A DNA stretch of 64,000 bases from Coprobacter fastidiosus (GCF_030296935.1 NZ_AP028032.1:1178001-1242000), one strand, 5' to 3'; counted from the first letter of the stretch, positions 9,298-17,973 are shown. Made by a program: numbers and translations. Notes: generated by a model not told the origin, from the letters alone.

Positions 9298-9330
9298 AGA
9301 GCTTGCCTGAATTTTACAATAAAAACAGTA
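9298..9330. repeat. Possible end fragment of the dispersed repeat
   Basis: TTAGAGCTTGCCTGAATTTT resembles the reverse complement of the right end of the repeat copy near 17.17 kb, with about four differences in 22 bases. The other end was not found, so this may be a remnant. The surrounding 160-bp gap between the HxlR and TSCPD genes holds nothing else recognisable. Confidence 0.3.
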
Positions 9331-9448
9331 TGTTATTAATAGATTATCATATAAACTCCACTCCTGAAAAGAGTGTATAAAAAACGTGTTTCAAGAGTTT
9401 TTTTCGCATTCCTGCTATCTCAAGAAAGAACGACCTTAAACAAAAAGA

Positions 9449-9697
9449 CTAAACAGAAGTTAAGGTCCTCAATGCCTTACATAATTGATCGGGACAAGAG
9501 GTAGAACGTGTTCCGCAACGGATACCCTCTAAACGCGAAATGACATCTTCGACTCTCATTCCTTTCACCAAAGACGATATTCCCTGTAAATTACCATTAC
9601 AACCTCCTTTGAAAACGACTTTTTCTACTCTCCCATCTTGTATTTCCAGCTCAATATCAGTACTACACGTACCTTTGGGTTTATAATTTATTTTCAT
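9449..9697 (-). CDS. TSCPD-domain small protein
   Basis: An 82-residue protein made of a TSCPD domain (TIGR03905 type), the small module otherwise found at the C-terminus of some ribonucleotide reductases. Conserved cysteines are visible in KGTCSTDI, VFKGGCNGNLQG, EGIRCGTRSTSCPDQLC. The spacing suggests a metal- or cluster-binding role. It is free-standing with its own promoter. Its function in the cell is not established. A perfect palindrome 70 bp upstream may regulate it together with the divergent outer-membrane protein gene. Confidence 0.85.
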   Translation of the reverse strand: MKINYKPKGTCSTDIELEIQDGRVEKVVFKGGCNGNLQGISSLVKGMRVEDVISRLEGIRCGTRSTSCPDQLCKALRTLTSV

Positions 9698-9720
9698 TAC
9701 ATCCGAATATATTTACCGCT

Positions 9721-9753
9721 ACAAAATTATAGATTATAAACGATTAAGACAAT
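9721..9753 (-). promoter_or_regulatory. Promoter of the TSCPD gene
   Basis: On the minus strand TAATTTTGT (9721-9729) matches the -7 consensus. ATTG (9750-9753) lies exactly 20 bp upstream in the -33 position, one base from TTTG. The start codon is 24 bp downstream. Confidence 0.6.
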
Positions 9754-9766
9754 AAAATTTTTTAAT

Positions 9767-9783
9767 CTGTAAAGTCTTTACAG
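9767..9783. promoter_or_regulatory. Perfect 17-bp operator-like palindrome
   Basis: CTGTAAAG-T-CTTTACAG is a perfect dyad with 8-bp arms, sitting between the divergent promoters of the TSCPD gene and the outer-membrane protein gene. Its centre is 45 bp from the plus -7 G and 53 bp from the minus one. Size and symmetry suit a dimeric regulator of Crp/Fnr type. The regulator is unknown. Confidence 0.5.
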
Positions 9784-9812
9784 TACAAAAAACGGGAAAT
9801 AATAAAATTAAT

Positions 9813-9821
9813 TATCTTTGC
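9813..9821 (+). promoter_or_regulatory. -7 element for the outer-membrane protein gene
   Basis: TATCTTTGC matches TAnnTTTGY exactly, 62 bp before the ATG. No -33 TTTG is present, and the palindrome at 9767-9783 lies just upstream, where an activator would bind. Confidence 0.6.
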
Positions 9822-9883
9822 TGATATATGAATATCCCATTTCTTCATAAAGGGAGTCTGTCTCGAAAAATATAATTTACAAT

Positions 9884-10606
9884 ATGAAAAATATATTATT
9901 CATTATCTGCATGGTCTTGTGCAACACATTACTCGCATTCGCCCAAAACAATCAAGAAATTGTATATCTGAAAAACGGAAACAAAGTAAAGGGAATCATC
10001 ATCGAAGAAATACCCAATACATCTATAAAAGTAAAAACATCGAACGGCAGCATACTTGTCTATTCTATACATGAAATAGAAAAAATTATATCGCCCGAAG
10101 ATGAAATCTTTCAAAAAAAATTTCGTCTCAAACAGTACAACAACAATCCGACTTATGACAAAACTGGTTACAAAGGATTCATAGATTTCGGAGGAGTAAT
10201 AGGGATCGGAAATAGAGGAGACGGGGCAATTGCCGTATCAACAACTCACGGATATCAGTTTAACCCATATTTTTTCTTCGGAGCTGGTATCGGAATAGAA
10301 TACCACATGAATTGGGAAACTTTTTTTATTCCTGTTTTTGCTGATATTAAAACGTATTTTCTCAACAAGAATATATCTCCGTTTTTAGGACTGAAAGCTG
10401 GATACTCGGTTTATGACGGCAAAGGCTGTTATATAAACCCTCATATCGGAGTCACTCTTTCCAGCTCTCCTCGATTCGGTATGAATTTAACAATAGGATA
10501 TAATATGCAAAAAGCGAAAATCAACGACAGACCGAAGAACATCAAAAATTATAAAGATAATATGGCAATCAACGGAATATCTATAAAACTCGGCTTCGAA
10601 TTCTAA
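9884..10606 (+). CDS. Small outer-membrane beta-barrel protein, unknown role
   Basis: A 240-residue protein with a signal peptide ending near LLAFAQ. Residues about 25-65 form a small strand-rich domain (VYLKNGNKVKGIIIEE ... ILVYSIHEIEKI), a module often fused to Bacteroidota barrels. From about 80 on, alternating amphipathic strands rich in Gly and aromatics (FIDFGGVIGIGNRG, FFFGAGIGIEYHM, PFLGLKAGYSVYDGKG) end in LGFEF, a typical barrel C-terminus. No catalytic motif is seen. It stands alone, with its own promoter and a terminator behind it. Confidence 0.7.
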   Translation: MKNILFIICMVLCNTLLAFAQNNQEIVYLKNGNKVKGIIIEEIPNTSIKVKTSNGSILVYSIHEIEKIISPEDEIFQKKFRLKQYNNNPTYDKTGYKGFIDFGGVIGIGNRGDGAIAVSTTHGYQFNPYFFFGAGIGIEYHMNWETFFIPVFADIKTYFLNKNISPFLGLKAGYSVYDGKGCYINPHIGVTLSSSPRFGMNLTIGYNMQKAKINDRPKNIKNYKDNMAINGISIKLGFEF

Positions 10607-10626
10607 GAGCCACCTATCAAGAACAT

Positions 10627-10654
10627 AAAAAGAGGCCTTAAAAGACCTCTTTTT
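10627..10654. terminator. Bidirectional terminator
   Basis: AAAAAGAGG / CCTCTTTTT with a 10-nt loop, flanked by A- and T-runs. It lies between the convergent outer-membrane protein gene and yebC and can serve both. Confidence 0.85.
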
Positions 10655-10675
10655 ATATCTTAAACCTAAAGGGTG

Positions 10676-11404
10676 TTATTCCTCATCGTCAGCTTCTTTC
10701 AGATCATGGAAAACATTCTGAACGTCTTCATCATCCTCAAATTTTTCAAGAAGTTTTTCAATTGAAGCACGCTGCTCTTCCGTCACTTCTTTAGTATCAT
10801 TCGGAATACGTTCAAACTCAGCACTTTCTATCTCGAATCCATTTTCTTCAAGATATTTCTGAATGTTACTGAAAGATTCGAACTCTCCGTATAATACAAT
10901 CTCTTCCCCGTCAGCTTCAAGTTCATCTACACCATAGTCGATAAGTTCAAGTTCAAGATCCTCAAGGGACACTCCTTCTTTAGCCTTAATCTTAAACACG
11001 CTCTTATGATCGAAAAGGAAAGACAAACTACCGCTGGTTCCTAACGATCCGCCGAATTTATTAAAATAACTGCGTACATTGGCAACGGTACGGGTAGGAT
11101 TATCTGTCGCAGTCTCTACTACAATAGCGATACCGAAAGGTCCGTATCCTTCATAAACGATTTCTTTATAATCGCCCTCATCTTTTGATGTCGCCTTTTT
11201 AATTGCACGCTCCACATTTTCTTTCGGCATATTGGCAGCCTTAGCATTCTGCATAAGAACACGCAAACGCGGATTAGCATCGGGATCAGGGCCGCTGGCC
11301 TTCACGGCAATCGAAATTTCTTTACCTAATTTTGTAAATGTACGCGCCATGTTTCCCCAGCGCTTTAACTTTCTGGCTTTACGATATTCAAACGCTCTTC
11401 CCAT
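10676..11404 (-). CDS. yebC: YebC/TACO1-family protein
   Basis: A 242-residue YebC/PmpR-family protein, highly conserved throughout. The start MGRAFEYRKARKLKRWG is the usual one, followed by FTKLGKEI, NPRLRVLMQNAKAANMPKENVERAIKKA and the central VYEGYGPFGIAIVVE. Long regarded as DNA-binding regulators, members are also reported to help ribosomes through difficult peptide sequences. The C-terminus is acidic (DEDVQNVFHDLKEADDEE). It starts 33 bp after pheT in the same direction and is probably co-transcribed, which fits a translation-related role. Confidence 0.95.
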   Translation of the reverse strand: MGRAFEYRKARKLKRWGNMARTFTKLGKEISIAVKASGPDPDANPRLRVLMQNAKAANMPKENVERAIKKATSKDEGDYKEIVYEGYGPFGIAIVVETATDNPTRTVANVRSYFNKFGGSLGTSGSLSFLFDHKSVFKIKAKEGVSLEDLELELIDYGVDELEADGEEIVLYGEFESFSNIQKYLEENGFEIESAEFERIPNDTKEVTEEQRASIEKLLEKFEDDEDVQNVFHDLKEADDEE

Positions 11405-11437
11405 TGTATTCTATTCTTGTATTTCTTATATAATAAA

Positions 11438-13906
11438 TTATCTGAGTTTCGCATTAAGCTTCTGTTGCAAATTAGCAATAATCCGGTTCATTATCGATTC
11501 GATTTGCTTATCATTCAATGTCTTGGTTTCATCCTGCAAAATAAAAGAAACAGCATAAGACTTTTTCCCCGATTCCAGATTCTTTCCTTCATAAACATCG
11601 AAGAGGTACACATCTTTCAACAGCCTACGTTCAGTGTCATAAGCGACTTTCTCTATTTCGGCAAACTGTACGGATGTATCAACCAATAATGCTAAATCTC
11701 GTTTCACAGGAGGAAATTTAGAAATTTCACTAAACGTGACTTTATTTTTTACGGCTTCTTTTACAAGAAGAGTCCAATTCATTTCAGCATAAGATACCCC
11801 AGTTTCAATATCGAACGATTTCAATATTTTTTTCGAGACTAATCCGAACTTCGCAAGAATTTTTCCACCGTTCCGCATTGTATAAACCAATGCAACATCA
11901 AATATATCGTCTGAAATCTGAGAAAATTGTAATTTCTTCATATCCACACCCAAACGAGCAAAGATATTCTCGACATACCCTTTCAGCTCGAATACCGAAG
12001 ATTTTTCATCCGGATGTGCCCAACTTCCCGATACACGATTACCTGTAATCCACAAACCGAGATGCTGTGCTTCCGAATAAGATGCCAGTACATTTTTAGA
12101 CGTATCGGCATCTGCATCATAATTATAACAATTCCCGAATTCGTAGAATTTCAAATCCGGCCGGCGACGGTTGATATTATAAGCTAAACTCTCCAACCCT
12201 CCGAAAAGTAAAGTTTGTCTCATAACATTGAGATCATTACTCAGCGGATTAAGAAGCGGAACACAGTTCTTTTCAGGATAAGTCGTCAAAGAGGTATAAT
12301 AGGCACTTTTTGTCAAAGAATTATTCATGATCTCGTTGAATCCGCATCCGGTCAACTGTTCTGCAATCAAATTATACAGCCGATGATTCTCATCCGTCAT
12401 TGTTTTGTATGAAAGATTAGAATGTACAGAATCTGTAAATTCGACATTATTATATCCATAAATACGGAGAATATCCTCTATAACATCGACATCTCTTTGA
12501 ACATCTACTCGATAAGTAGGTACACTCAATGTCAGAACTCCATCTTTTTCATCTAAGATTTCAATTTCAAGACTGGAAAGAATACTTTTTACCATATCCT
12601 GAGGAATTACCTTACCGACAAGACTGTTCAAACGGTCATAGCTGAGTTCTACCCTGAAATTATCGATTTTGTTCGGATACACATCTACGATTTCTCCCGT
12701 TATCTTTCCTCCGGCCAACTCTTTCACCAATAATGCCGCACGTTTAAGTACATAGATCAAATTATTAGGATCAGCACCTCTTTCAAAACGGAATGAAGAG
12801 TCGGTATTAAGCCCGTGACGACGTGCCGTCTTACGCACCCACATCGGACTGAAATATGCCGATTCGAGGAATACATCCGTTGTTTGTTCGGTTACACCCG
12901 ATTTCAGGCCGCCGAACACCCCGGCAATACACATTCCTTCTTTTTCATTACAAATCATCAGATCTCGATCCGACAAAGAACGTTCGACACCATCCAGGGT
13001 TACAAACTTAGTCCCCTCCGGAAGTGTTTTTACAATAACCTTTCCTCCCTCGATATGATTCAAATCGAAACAATGCAAAGGTTGTCCGGTTTCATGCAAT
13101 AGAAAGTTGGTAATATCTACAACATTATTGATAGGCCGCAAACCTATCGCCAATAATCGTTGCTGCAGCCATTCGGGACTCTCTGTCACTTTTACATCCC
13201 GTATTGTAATCCCGCAATAACGAGGACAAGCCTCGGTATTTTCGACCGATACCGATATAGCTTTCCCCTCTTTATCATCGACAGCAAATGCCTCTACGGA
13301 AGGACGTCTTAAGACGGCATCATACCCGTTTTGTTTTAAATAAGCCGCCAAATCACGAGCTACACCATAATGTGAAGCGGCATCGACACGATTCGGAGTT
13401 ATATCTACCTCCAATACATAATCACTTTTTACATTATAATAATCTTTAGCCAATGTACCGGGAGCAACCGTATCGGGCAATACGATAATCCCGTCATGAC
13501 TATCACCGATTCCTATCTCATCTTCGGCACAAATCATCCCGAAAGATTCTTCTCCGCGTATTTTTGATTTCTTAATCGTGAATGTTTCGTCTCCTGAATA
13601 AAGTACAGTACCGAGAGTTGCAACAACGACATGCTGACCTGCCGCAACATTAGGAGCTCCGCAAACAATCTGCACAGGTTCGCCGTTACCCAAATCGACA
13701 GTAGTTATATGGAGATGGTCAGAGTTAGGATGATCTATACAAGTCAACACTTTACCGATTACCAGACCTTCCAATCCGCCTTTTATCGTTTGTACCTCTT
13801 CTACTCCACCCGTTTCGAGACCTATCGAGGTAAGGGCAGCTGCAACTTCTTCCGGAGTCTGCGAGATATTCAAATAATCTTTCAGCCAATTATACGAAAT
13901 ATTCAT
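11438..13906 (-). CDS. pheT: Phenylalanyl-tRNA synthetase beta subunit
   Basis: An 822-residue full-length beta chain, the partner of PheS (not in this window), which charges tRNA-Phe. Domains in order: EMAP/OB-like tRNA-binding domain at about 40-150 (VLTCIDHPNSDHLHITTVDLG), B3/B4 editing domain at about 200-400 (RPINNVVDITNFLLHETGQPLHCFDLNHI), B5 at about 405-475, catalytic-core-like region at about 490-690, and C-terminal ferredoxin-fold anticodon-binding domain at about 730-820 (FPPVKRDLALLVD). No sign of truncation. The 239-bp upstream gap carries a -7 element. A five-codon ORF there has no Phe codons, so attenuation by a leader peptide is not supported. Confidence 0.97.
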   Translation of the reverse strand: MNISYNWLKDYLNISQTPEEVAAALTSIGLETGGVEEVQTIKGGLEGLVIGKVLTCIDHPNSDHLHITTVDLGNGEPVQIVCGAPNVAAGQHVVVATLGTVLYSGDETFTIKKSKIRGEESFGMICAEDEIGIGDSHDGIIVLPDTVAPGTLAKDYYNVKSDYVLEVDITPNRVDAASHYGVARDLAAYLKQNGYDAVLRRPSVEAFAVDDKEGKAISVSVENTEACPRYCGITIRDVKVTESPEWLQQRLLAIGLRPINNVVDITNFLLHETGQPLHCFDLNHIEGGKVIVKTLPEGTKFVTLDGVERSLSDRDLMICNEKEGMCIAGVFGGLKSGVTEQTTDVFLESAYFSPMWVRKTARRHGLNTDSSFRFERGADPNNLIYVLKRAALLVKELAGGKITGEIVDVYPNKIDNFRVELSYDRLNSLVGKVIPQDMVKSILSSLEIEILDEKDGVLTLSVPTYRVDVQRDVDVIEDILRIYGYNNVEFTDSVHSNLSYKTMTDENHRLYNLIAEQLTGCGFNEIMNNSLTKSAYYTSLTTYPEKNCVPLLNPLSNDLNVMRQTLLFGGLESLAYNINRRRPDLKFYEFGNCYNYDADADTSKNVLASYSEAQHLGLWITGNRVSGSWAHPDEKSSVFELKGYVENIFARLGVDMKKLQFSQISDDIFDVALVYTMRNGGKILAKFGLVSKKILKSFDIETGVSYAEMNWTLLVKEAVKNKVTFSEISKFPPVKRDLALLVDTSVQFAEIEKVAYDTERRLLKDVYLFDVYEGKNLESGKKSYAVSFILQDETKTLNDKQIESIMNRIIANLQQKLNAKLR

Positions 13907-14062
13907 TTTGTATATAATTTTAAAGGTTCAGCAGGACAAAGGTTACAAATTTTACTGGTCAGGTAAAGAAAATTCACCTTGCTGCTTATATAATTTATTT
14001 TCTCAACGTCATAAAATAATAAAAACAAATGACCCAAAACCGCACTTTAATAAAAAAAGTAT

Positions 14063-14071
14063 GCAAAGTTA
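14063..14071 (-). promoter_or_regulatory. -7 element for pheT-yebC
   Basis: TAACTTTGC on the minus strand matches TAnnTTTGY, giving a leader of about 150 nt before pheT. No clear -33 TTTG is present. Confidence 0.55.
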
Positions 14072-14145
14072 ATAAGATTATTTGTGTTATTAAAAAGTAG
14101 CGAGCGAAAAGTATTCTCAAAACGAGCCTCTTACCCGCATCTTTT

Positions 14146-15075
14146 TCATCGACCTTTTACAATATACCTGAATTTAGCAGGAATCGGCGTTTCAAAAAAC
14201 ATGTCTCTCCTCGTTACGGGATGAACGAACCTCAAACGAGAAGCATGAAGAGCCAAACGTCCTAAAGGGTTGCATGTAGCTCCATATTTTTTATCTCCGA
14301 TAATGCTGTGTCCTAAATCCTTCATGTGTACCCGAATCTGATTTTTCCGTCCGGTGGCCAATTGCAATTCTACTAAAGAAAATTTTCCGTTGCTTTTGAG
14401 CACCTCATAGCGAGTAAGCGCATATTGTCCCTCATCCTTATTCTGTGTAGAATAAACCTCATAAGCAGCATTTTCGGCAAGATAAGAAGACACCTCTCCC
14501 TTATCTTTATCGAAAGCACCTTCCACAACTGCAACATAACGTCGGTCCAGCACCATATCGTTCCAAGACCGTTGCATAGTTTCCTGAATCTGTTGGCTTT
14601 TGGCAAACATCATCAACCCGGAAGTATCCCGATCGAGCCGATGGATAATGAATATTCTGCCGGCAGGATCATCTGCTTTTACGTAATCGCTAAGTATATG
14701 ATAGGCTGTTTTTTCTTTAATGCGGTCTGTTGACATCGAAAGAAGTCCGTATCCTTTATCAATGACAATCAAAAACTCGTCTTCGTACACAATACGCAGA
14801 CGACTATGCTTAAACACCCTAAATCCTCTTTCAAAATTTATCGCCAATTCATCACCGGAATGCAAAAGATCATCGAACTGTGTCGTAGGAATATTATTTA
14901 TTGCAACCTGACGATGGGACAAAAGAGACTTTACCGTTGTCTTACTCTTTTCAGGAAACAACGAGAACAGATAATCCAACAATTTGACAGGACCTTCCTG
15001 CACCGAATATGTCTTTACCGAACTTTCCTGATTATATCTTCTATTGCTTTTTCTATTATTACGAGTTTGTCTCAT
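14146..15075 (-). CDS. RluA-family pseudouridine synthase with S4-like N-terminus
   Basis: A 309-residue enzyme that isomerises uridine to pseudouridine in RNA. An S4-like RNA-binding stretch covers about 28-80 (VKLLDYLFSLFPEKSKTTVKSLLSHRQVAIN). The catalytic domain follows, with FLIVIDKGYGLLSM, the motif HRLDRDTSGLMMFAKS near 144 (catalytic Asp), and LATGRKNQIRVHMKDLGHSI near 240. The gene has its own promoter and is divergent from psd. The target RNA cannot be told from sequence: members of this family act on rRNA or tRNA. The N-terminal 25 residues are a basic, disordered tail. Confidence 0.9.
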   Translation of the reverse strand: MRQTRNNRKSNRRYNQESSVKTYSVQEGPVKLLDYLFSLFPEKSKTTVKSLLSHRQVAINNIPTTQFDDLLHSGDELAINFERGFRVFKHSRLRIVYEDEFLIVIDKGYGLLSMSTDRIKEKTAYHILSDYVKADDPAGRIFIIHRLDRDTSGLMMFAKSQQIQETMQRSWNDMVLDRRYVAVVEGAFDKDKGEVSSYLAENAAYEVYSTQNKDEGQYALTRYEVLKSNGKFSLVELQLATGRKNQIRVHMKDLGHSIIGDKKYGATCNPLGRLALHASRLRFVHPVTRRDMFFETPIPAKFRYIVKGR

Positions 15076-15101
15076 GTTAAGCGTTCTTTTTATTTCAAGT
15101 T

Positions 15102-15110
15102 ACAAAGATA
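15102..15110 (-). promoter_or_regulatory. -7 element for the pseudouridine synthase
   Basis: TATCTTTGT on the minus strand matches TAnnTTTGY, 27 bp before the ATG at 15075. The -33 element is not evident. Confidence 0.55.
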
Positions 15111-15241
15111 GACATTCAAGAATATTTTACGGGGTATATTTCATAAATTCAGAAAAGATATTCAAAAAGTCCAGATATATAATTCATCGAAAAATTCGGA
15201 CTGTCTCTGAAAGCCTGTCTATAAGATTTTAAAAGAGTTCT

Positions 15242-15274
15242 TTTGCTATTCCATAAAAATGTCATTACTTTTGC
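15242..15274 (+). promoter_or_regulatory. Full -33/-7 promoter of psd-pssA
   Basis: TTTG (15242-15245), a 20-bp spacer and TACTTTTGC (15266-15274) fit the Bacteroidota promoter consensus exactly. The element covers the ATG at 15259, so transcription begins after it and the psd start must be the ATG at 15301. Confidence 0.85.
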
Positions 15275-15300
15275 ATGATAAATTTTTACGTTGCGATATT

Positions 15301-15963
15301 ATGAAAATGAAAATACATCAGGAAGGACAAAACATACTTATTATATTATGTATTATCTTACTGATACTGAATAGCCTCATTCACTATTTTATAAACATAC
15401 ATTATGTTTCTATCCCTTTTCTTGTAATTTCGATCATATTCTTTTTATTGGTTCTCAATTTTTTCAGATCACCCAAAAGACATTATAAAGGAGATATAGA
15501 AAACAGCATCGTAGCCCCCGCCGATGGTACGATCGTAGCCGTAGAAGAGGTTATGGAAAATGAATATTTCCATGATAAAAGAATTCAGGTATCTATTTTC
15601 ATGAGCATATTCAACGTACATGCCAACTGGTTTCCGGTAAACGGAACGGTAACTCATGTAAGCCACCAAAACGGACGTTTTATGGCAGCATATCTTCCCA
15701 AATCAAGTACAGAAAACGAACGTTCTACAGTAGTTATCAAAACAGATAAAGGTGAAGAAATTCTTATGCGTCAAATTGCCGGAGCTATGGCACGCCGCAT
15801 TGTCACCTATGCAGAAGTCGGAGATAAATGTCATATAAACGAACATATGGGGTTCATAAAATTCGGTTCCCGCGTAGATGTATTTCTTCCTTTAGGGACA
15901 GAGGTTCTTGTCAAATTAAATGACAAAACGACAGGGAATATAACTCAAATTGCCAGATTATAG
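15301..15963 (+). CDS. psd: Phosphatidylserine decarboxylase, short type
   Basis: About 220 residues. It converts phosphatidylserine to phosphatidylethanolamine at the inner membrane. Two hydrophobic segments occupy about 10-55. The catalytic body has [14 protein letters not shown] near 75, [18 protein letters not shown] near 100 (His), and the autocleavage site [11 protein letters not shown] near 190, where Ser becomes the pyruvoyl group. The longer frame from 15259 is rejected because the promoter -7 element overlaps it. pssA follows 44 bp downstream, completing the two-step route from CDP-diacylglycerol, and the pair is probably one operon. Confidence 0.95.
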   Translation: MKMKIHQEGQNILIILCIILLILNSLIHYFINIHYVSIPFLVISIIFFLLVLNFFRSPKRHYKGDIENSIVAPADGTIVAVEEVMENEYFHDKRIQVSIFMSIFNVHANWFPVNGTVTHVSHQNGRFMAAYLPKSSTENERSTVVIKTDKGEEILMRQIAGAMARRIVTYAEVGDKCHINEHMGFIKFGSRVDVFLPLGTEVLVKLNDKTTGNITQIARL

Positions 15964-16007
15964 CTTTGTCGAAAAACAGGAAAAGACAAGGCCTAAATGA
16001 CATCATT

Positions 16008-16697
16008 ATGAAAAAAATTATAGTCCACATACCCAATGCAATTACATGTCTGAATTTACTATCCGGATGTTTTGCTTGTCTTTTCGCATTTAAAACCGAT
16101 TTTGAAACGTCTGCTTTGTTTATCTGTCTGGCTGCACTGTTCGATTTTATGGACGGATTTGCCGCCCGATTATTAAATGCCTACTCCCCTATGGGAAAAG
16201 AGTTGGATTCTTTAGCAGACCTGAGCAGTTTCGGCATGGCTCCAGGTATCTTGATATTCTCTTTTACCGGACAATTAATCACTCCCGAATATCCGATATT
16301 CATTCAAGAATACTTCCCTTATTTAGCATTCTTAATACCGGTTTTCTCCGGTTTGAGACTGGCCAAATTCAATATCGATACACGTCAAACTACGTCTTTC
16401 ATCGGATTACCGGTTCCAGCTGATGCACTTTTCTGGATCGGAGTTTGCTTTTGGGGACTTGAAAACGGATTCAATATTTATGTATTAGGCTGTTTGATCC
16501 TAATCTTTTCCTATTTATTGGTATCCGAATTGCCGATGTTTTCTTTAAAATTTAAAGACTTATCATTGCGTAATAATTACATACGGTATATTCTTTTATT
16601 AGGAGCAATAGTCTTTATTACATTATTCGGATTCGGCGGATTCGCCGCAGCCATTGTACTTTACATCGTTTTATCAGTTATTAATATAAAACTGTGA
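16008..16697 (+). CDS. pssA: CDP-diacylglycerol-serine O-phosphatidyltransferase
   Basis: About 229 residues with six to eight membrane segments. The CDP-alcohol phosphotransferase signature DGxxARx8GxxxDxxxD is complete in DGFAARLLNAYSPMGKELDSLAD (about 46-68), giving the catalytic aspartates. It makes phosphatidylserine from CDP-diacylglycerol and serine, the substrate of the preceding Psd. The frame is open from a TTG at 15966, but MKKIIVHIPNAITCLNLLSG from the ATG at 16008 is the usual family start. Confidence 0.95.
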   Translation: MKKIIVHIPNAITCLNLLSGCFACLFAFKTDFETSALFICLAALFDFMDGFAARLLNAYSPMGKELDSLADLSSFGMAPGILIFSFTGQLITPEYPIFIQEYFPYLAFLIPVFSGLRLAKFNIDTRQTTSFIGLPVPADALFWIGVCFWGLENGFNIYVLGCLILIFSYLLVSELPMFSLKFKDLSLRNNYIRYILLLGAIVFITLFGFGGFAAAIVLYIVLSVINIKL

Positions 16698-16698
16698 A

Positions 16699-16722
16699 AA
16701 CAAAAACGGAACGGTTTTTGTT
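16699..16722 (+). terminator. Weak hairpin after pssA
   Basis: AACAAAAAC / GTTTTTGTT with a 6-nt loop. It is AT-rich and lacks a good T-run, so it may reduce rather than stop transcription into the small DUF4834-like gene. Confidence 0.4.
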
Positions 16723-16757
16723 AAAATATAATCGATGCACACAAAATATTCTCAGTT

Positions 16758-17015
16758 ATGGTTATTATTCTCTATAGTCTCCTATTTATATTCATCTTTA
16801 TCCTTCTTTTAGGATTAGGTTTTATTGGCACAATAATACGTGTCCTTTTTGGAAATACACGACGTAACCCTGCCGATACGACAAAAAACTCCGGCAATCG
16901 TCAGGACGGACGCAGTTCAACAAAATGGTATACTTACCAAAAAAGAAGAGAAAAAATATTCGACAAAACAGATGGTGAATATGTCGAGTTTGAAGAAATA
17001 AAAGAAGAAAAGTAA
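16758..17015 (+). CDS. Small DUF4834-like membrane protein
   Basis: An 85-residue protein with one strong N-terminal membrane helix (about 3-28), then a basic hydrophilic tail (FGNTRRNPADTTKNSGNRQDGRSSTKWYT) ending in Lys/Glu. It resembles DUF4834 proteins of Bacteroidota, which often sit behind the psd-pss pair as here. Function unknown. Lying 60 bp after pssA, it may be part of that operon. Start and size are typical. Confidence 0.7.
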   Translation: MVIILYSLLFIFIFILLLGLGFIGTIIRVLFGNTRRNPADTTKNSGNRQDGRSSTKWYTYQKRREKIFDKTDGEYVEFEEIKEEK

Positions 17016-17177
17016 GAGCTCACCCAAATTTCGTACAGACATTTTCTGAGAATCTTTTGAGAGCGTTTTTCAGTTCGATAAAGAATGTCGGACTACATGA
17101 TATACAGAAACAGGAAAACAAAACGGAAAGAAACTCCAAAACCTGACCCGAGCAAAATTCAAACAGGCTCTAAGATT
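17013..17177. repeat. Dispersed repeat, copy A
   Basis: About 165 bp starting TAAGAGCTCACCCAAATTT and ending CAAAATTCAAACAGGCTCTAAG; the ends are imperfect inverted repeats of each other. The right 45 bp align with copy B (28.8 kb), sharing GAAACTC, CCCGA, CAAAATTC and AGGCTCT. The left part aligns with copy C (35.7 kb; CTTTTGAG..GTTTTT). The rest of the 373-bp gap to 17388 holds an inverted repeat CAACAAA/TTTGTTG (17294-17315) and no gene. An 83-codon ORF across it looks non-coding. Confidence 0.5.
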
Positions 17178-17388
17178 ATTTATTTCTCCCCTATTTCCAT
17201 CCAACTGCAACAAAAAATTCTCCGAATTTTAAATATTTTTTCGTCCCGAAAAATAAATACACAAAAACAAAATGACCATAAAATGTGTTTAACCAACAAA
17301 TCGTCCGGTTTGTTGAAGAGATCTCTAAACGAATAAACACTACAAATATCGGTTATCTTTTTATTTCAAACCGCAAAATTATAGTAAT

Positions 17389-17808
17389 ATGAAAAAAATA
17401 CAAGAACCTATCATAGGAGGATTTTTTGCAACCCTTGCCTTATTATTTGTCTCTTTTATCGAAAATATCAGCGGATCATTCAATTATATTTCACCTATAT
17501 TTTTATCATCAATAGCAGACGATTCTATTTTAGGAGCTTTCTTCTTGCAATTAATTGCAGGCTGGATATTTGCATTCATATACAGTCTTTTCTTTATTAA
17601 AATACTGAGTTGGGCAAAAAATGATTGGATAAGGGGCTTGATATATGGGATCGTAATAGCTATATTAATGGAAATAGGTCTATACATAGCAGTGGATAAT
17701 ATCATTCTTCCGAACCTCATATTAGACACAATCGGTATGCTTATCGCTTACGGAATATTCGGTATCGTTCTCGGAGCTTTCATTCCTTTGTCAAAAAGAG
17801 AAAAATAA
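17389..17808 (+). CDS. Small integral membrane protein, unknown function
   Basis: A 139-residue, very hydrophobic protein with four membrane helices (about 10-30, 45-75, 80-102, 110-132), separated by short loops (SWAKNDWIRG). The start at 17389 carries a basic MKKIQEP leader. No family motif was recognised. A TATCTTTTT sequence near 17354 is a poor -7 candidate. It precedes the his operon but is separated from it by the his promoter. Confidence 0.6.
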   Translation: MKKIQEPIIGGFFATLALLFVSFIENISGSFNYISPIFLSSIADDSILGAFFLQLIAGWIFAFIYSLFFIKILSWAKNDWIRGLIYGIVIAILMEIGLYIAVDNIILPNLILDTIGMLIAYGIFGIVLGAFIPLSKREK

Positions 17809-17870
17809 ATAACGAATTATCGGTTTCGACATTTTTTCAAGAACATTCAAAAAGAAAAAACGCCATATTA

Positions 17871-17902
17871 TTTGCAAATAATAATATTTAATGTACATTT
17901 GC
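17871..17902 (+). promoter_or_regulatory. Promoter of the his operon
   Basis: TTTG (17871-17874), a 19-bp spacer and TACATTTGC (17894-17902) make a full Bacteroidota promoter. Transcription should start near 17906, about 17 nt before the leader-peptide ATG. Confidence 0.85.
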
Positions 17903-17922
17903 AACATCAAAATAAAAGACTT

Positions 17923-17964
17923 ATGACAAATATTACTTTACATCACGGTCATCATCATTCTTAA
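17923..17964 (+). CDS. hisL: Histidine leader peptide
   Basis: A 13-codon ORF, MTNITLHHGHHHS, has five His codons in a run of six (17941-17958), right after the his promoter and before a terminator. This is the hallmark of translation-coupled attenuation. When charged tRNA-His is scarce the ribosome stalls on the His codons; otherwise it runs to the stop at 17962 and covers the start of the antiterminator arm at 17974. Confidence 0.9.
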   Translation: MTNITLHHGHHHS

Positions 17965-17973
17965 CTCAAATGA

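Noticed and set aside
9929-10114. Minus-strand ORF inside the barrel protein gene
   Set aside because: Shadow of a gene with a clear signal peptide and promoter; no features of its own.
13907-14145. Possible phenylalanine leader peptide before pheT
   Set aside because: The only short ORF in the leader codes for MTLRK and has no Phe codon, and no terminator follows it.
15259-15300. Upstream ATG for psd
   Set aside because: The -7 promoter element TACTTTTGC (15266-15274) covers it, so the codon would not be in the mRNA.
17085-17336. 83-codon ORF between the DUF4834-like and small membrane protein genes
   Set aside because: It overlaps the dispersed repeat, is basic and low in hydrophobic residues, has no recognisable domain or ribosome-binding site, and its first half is shared with other repeat copies.
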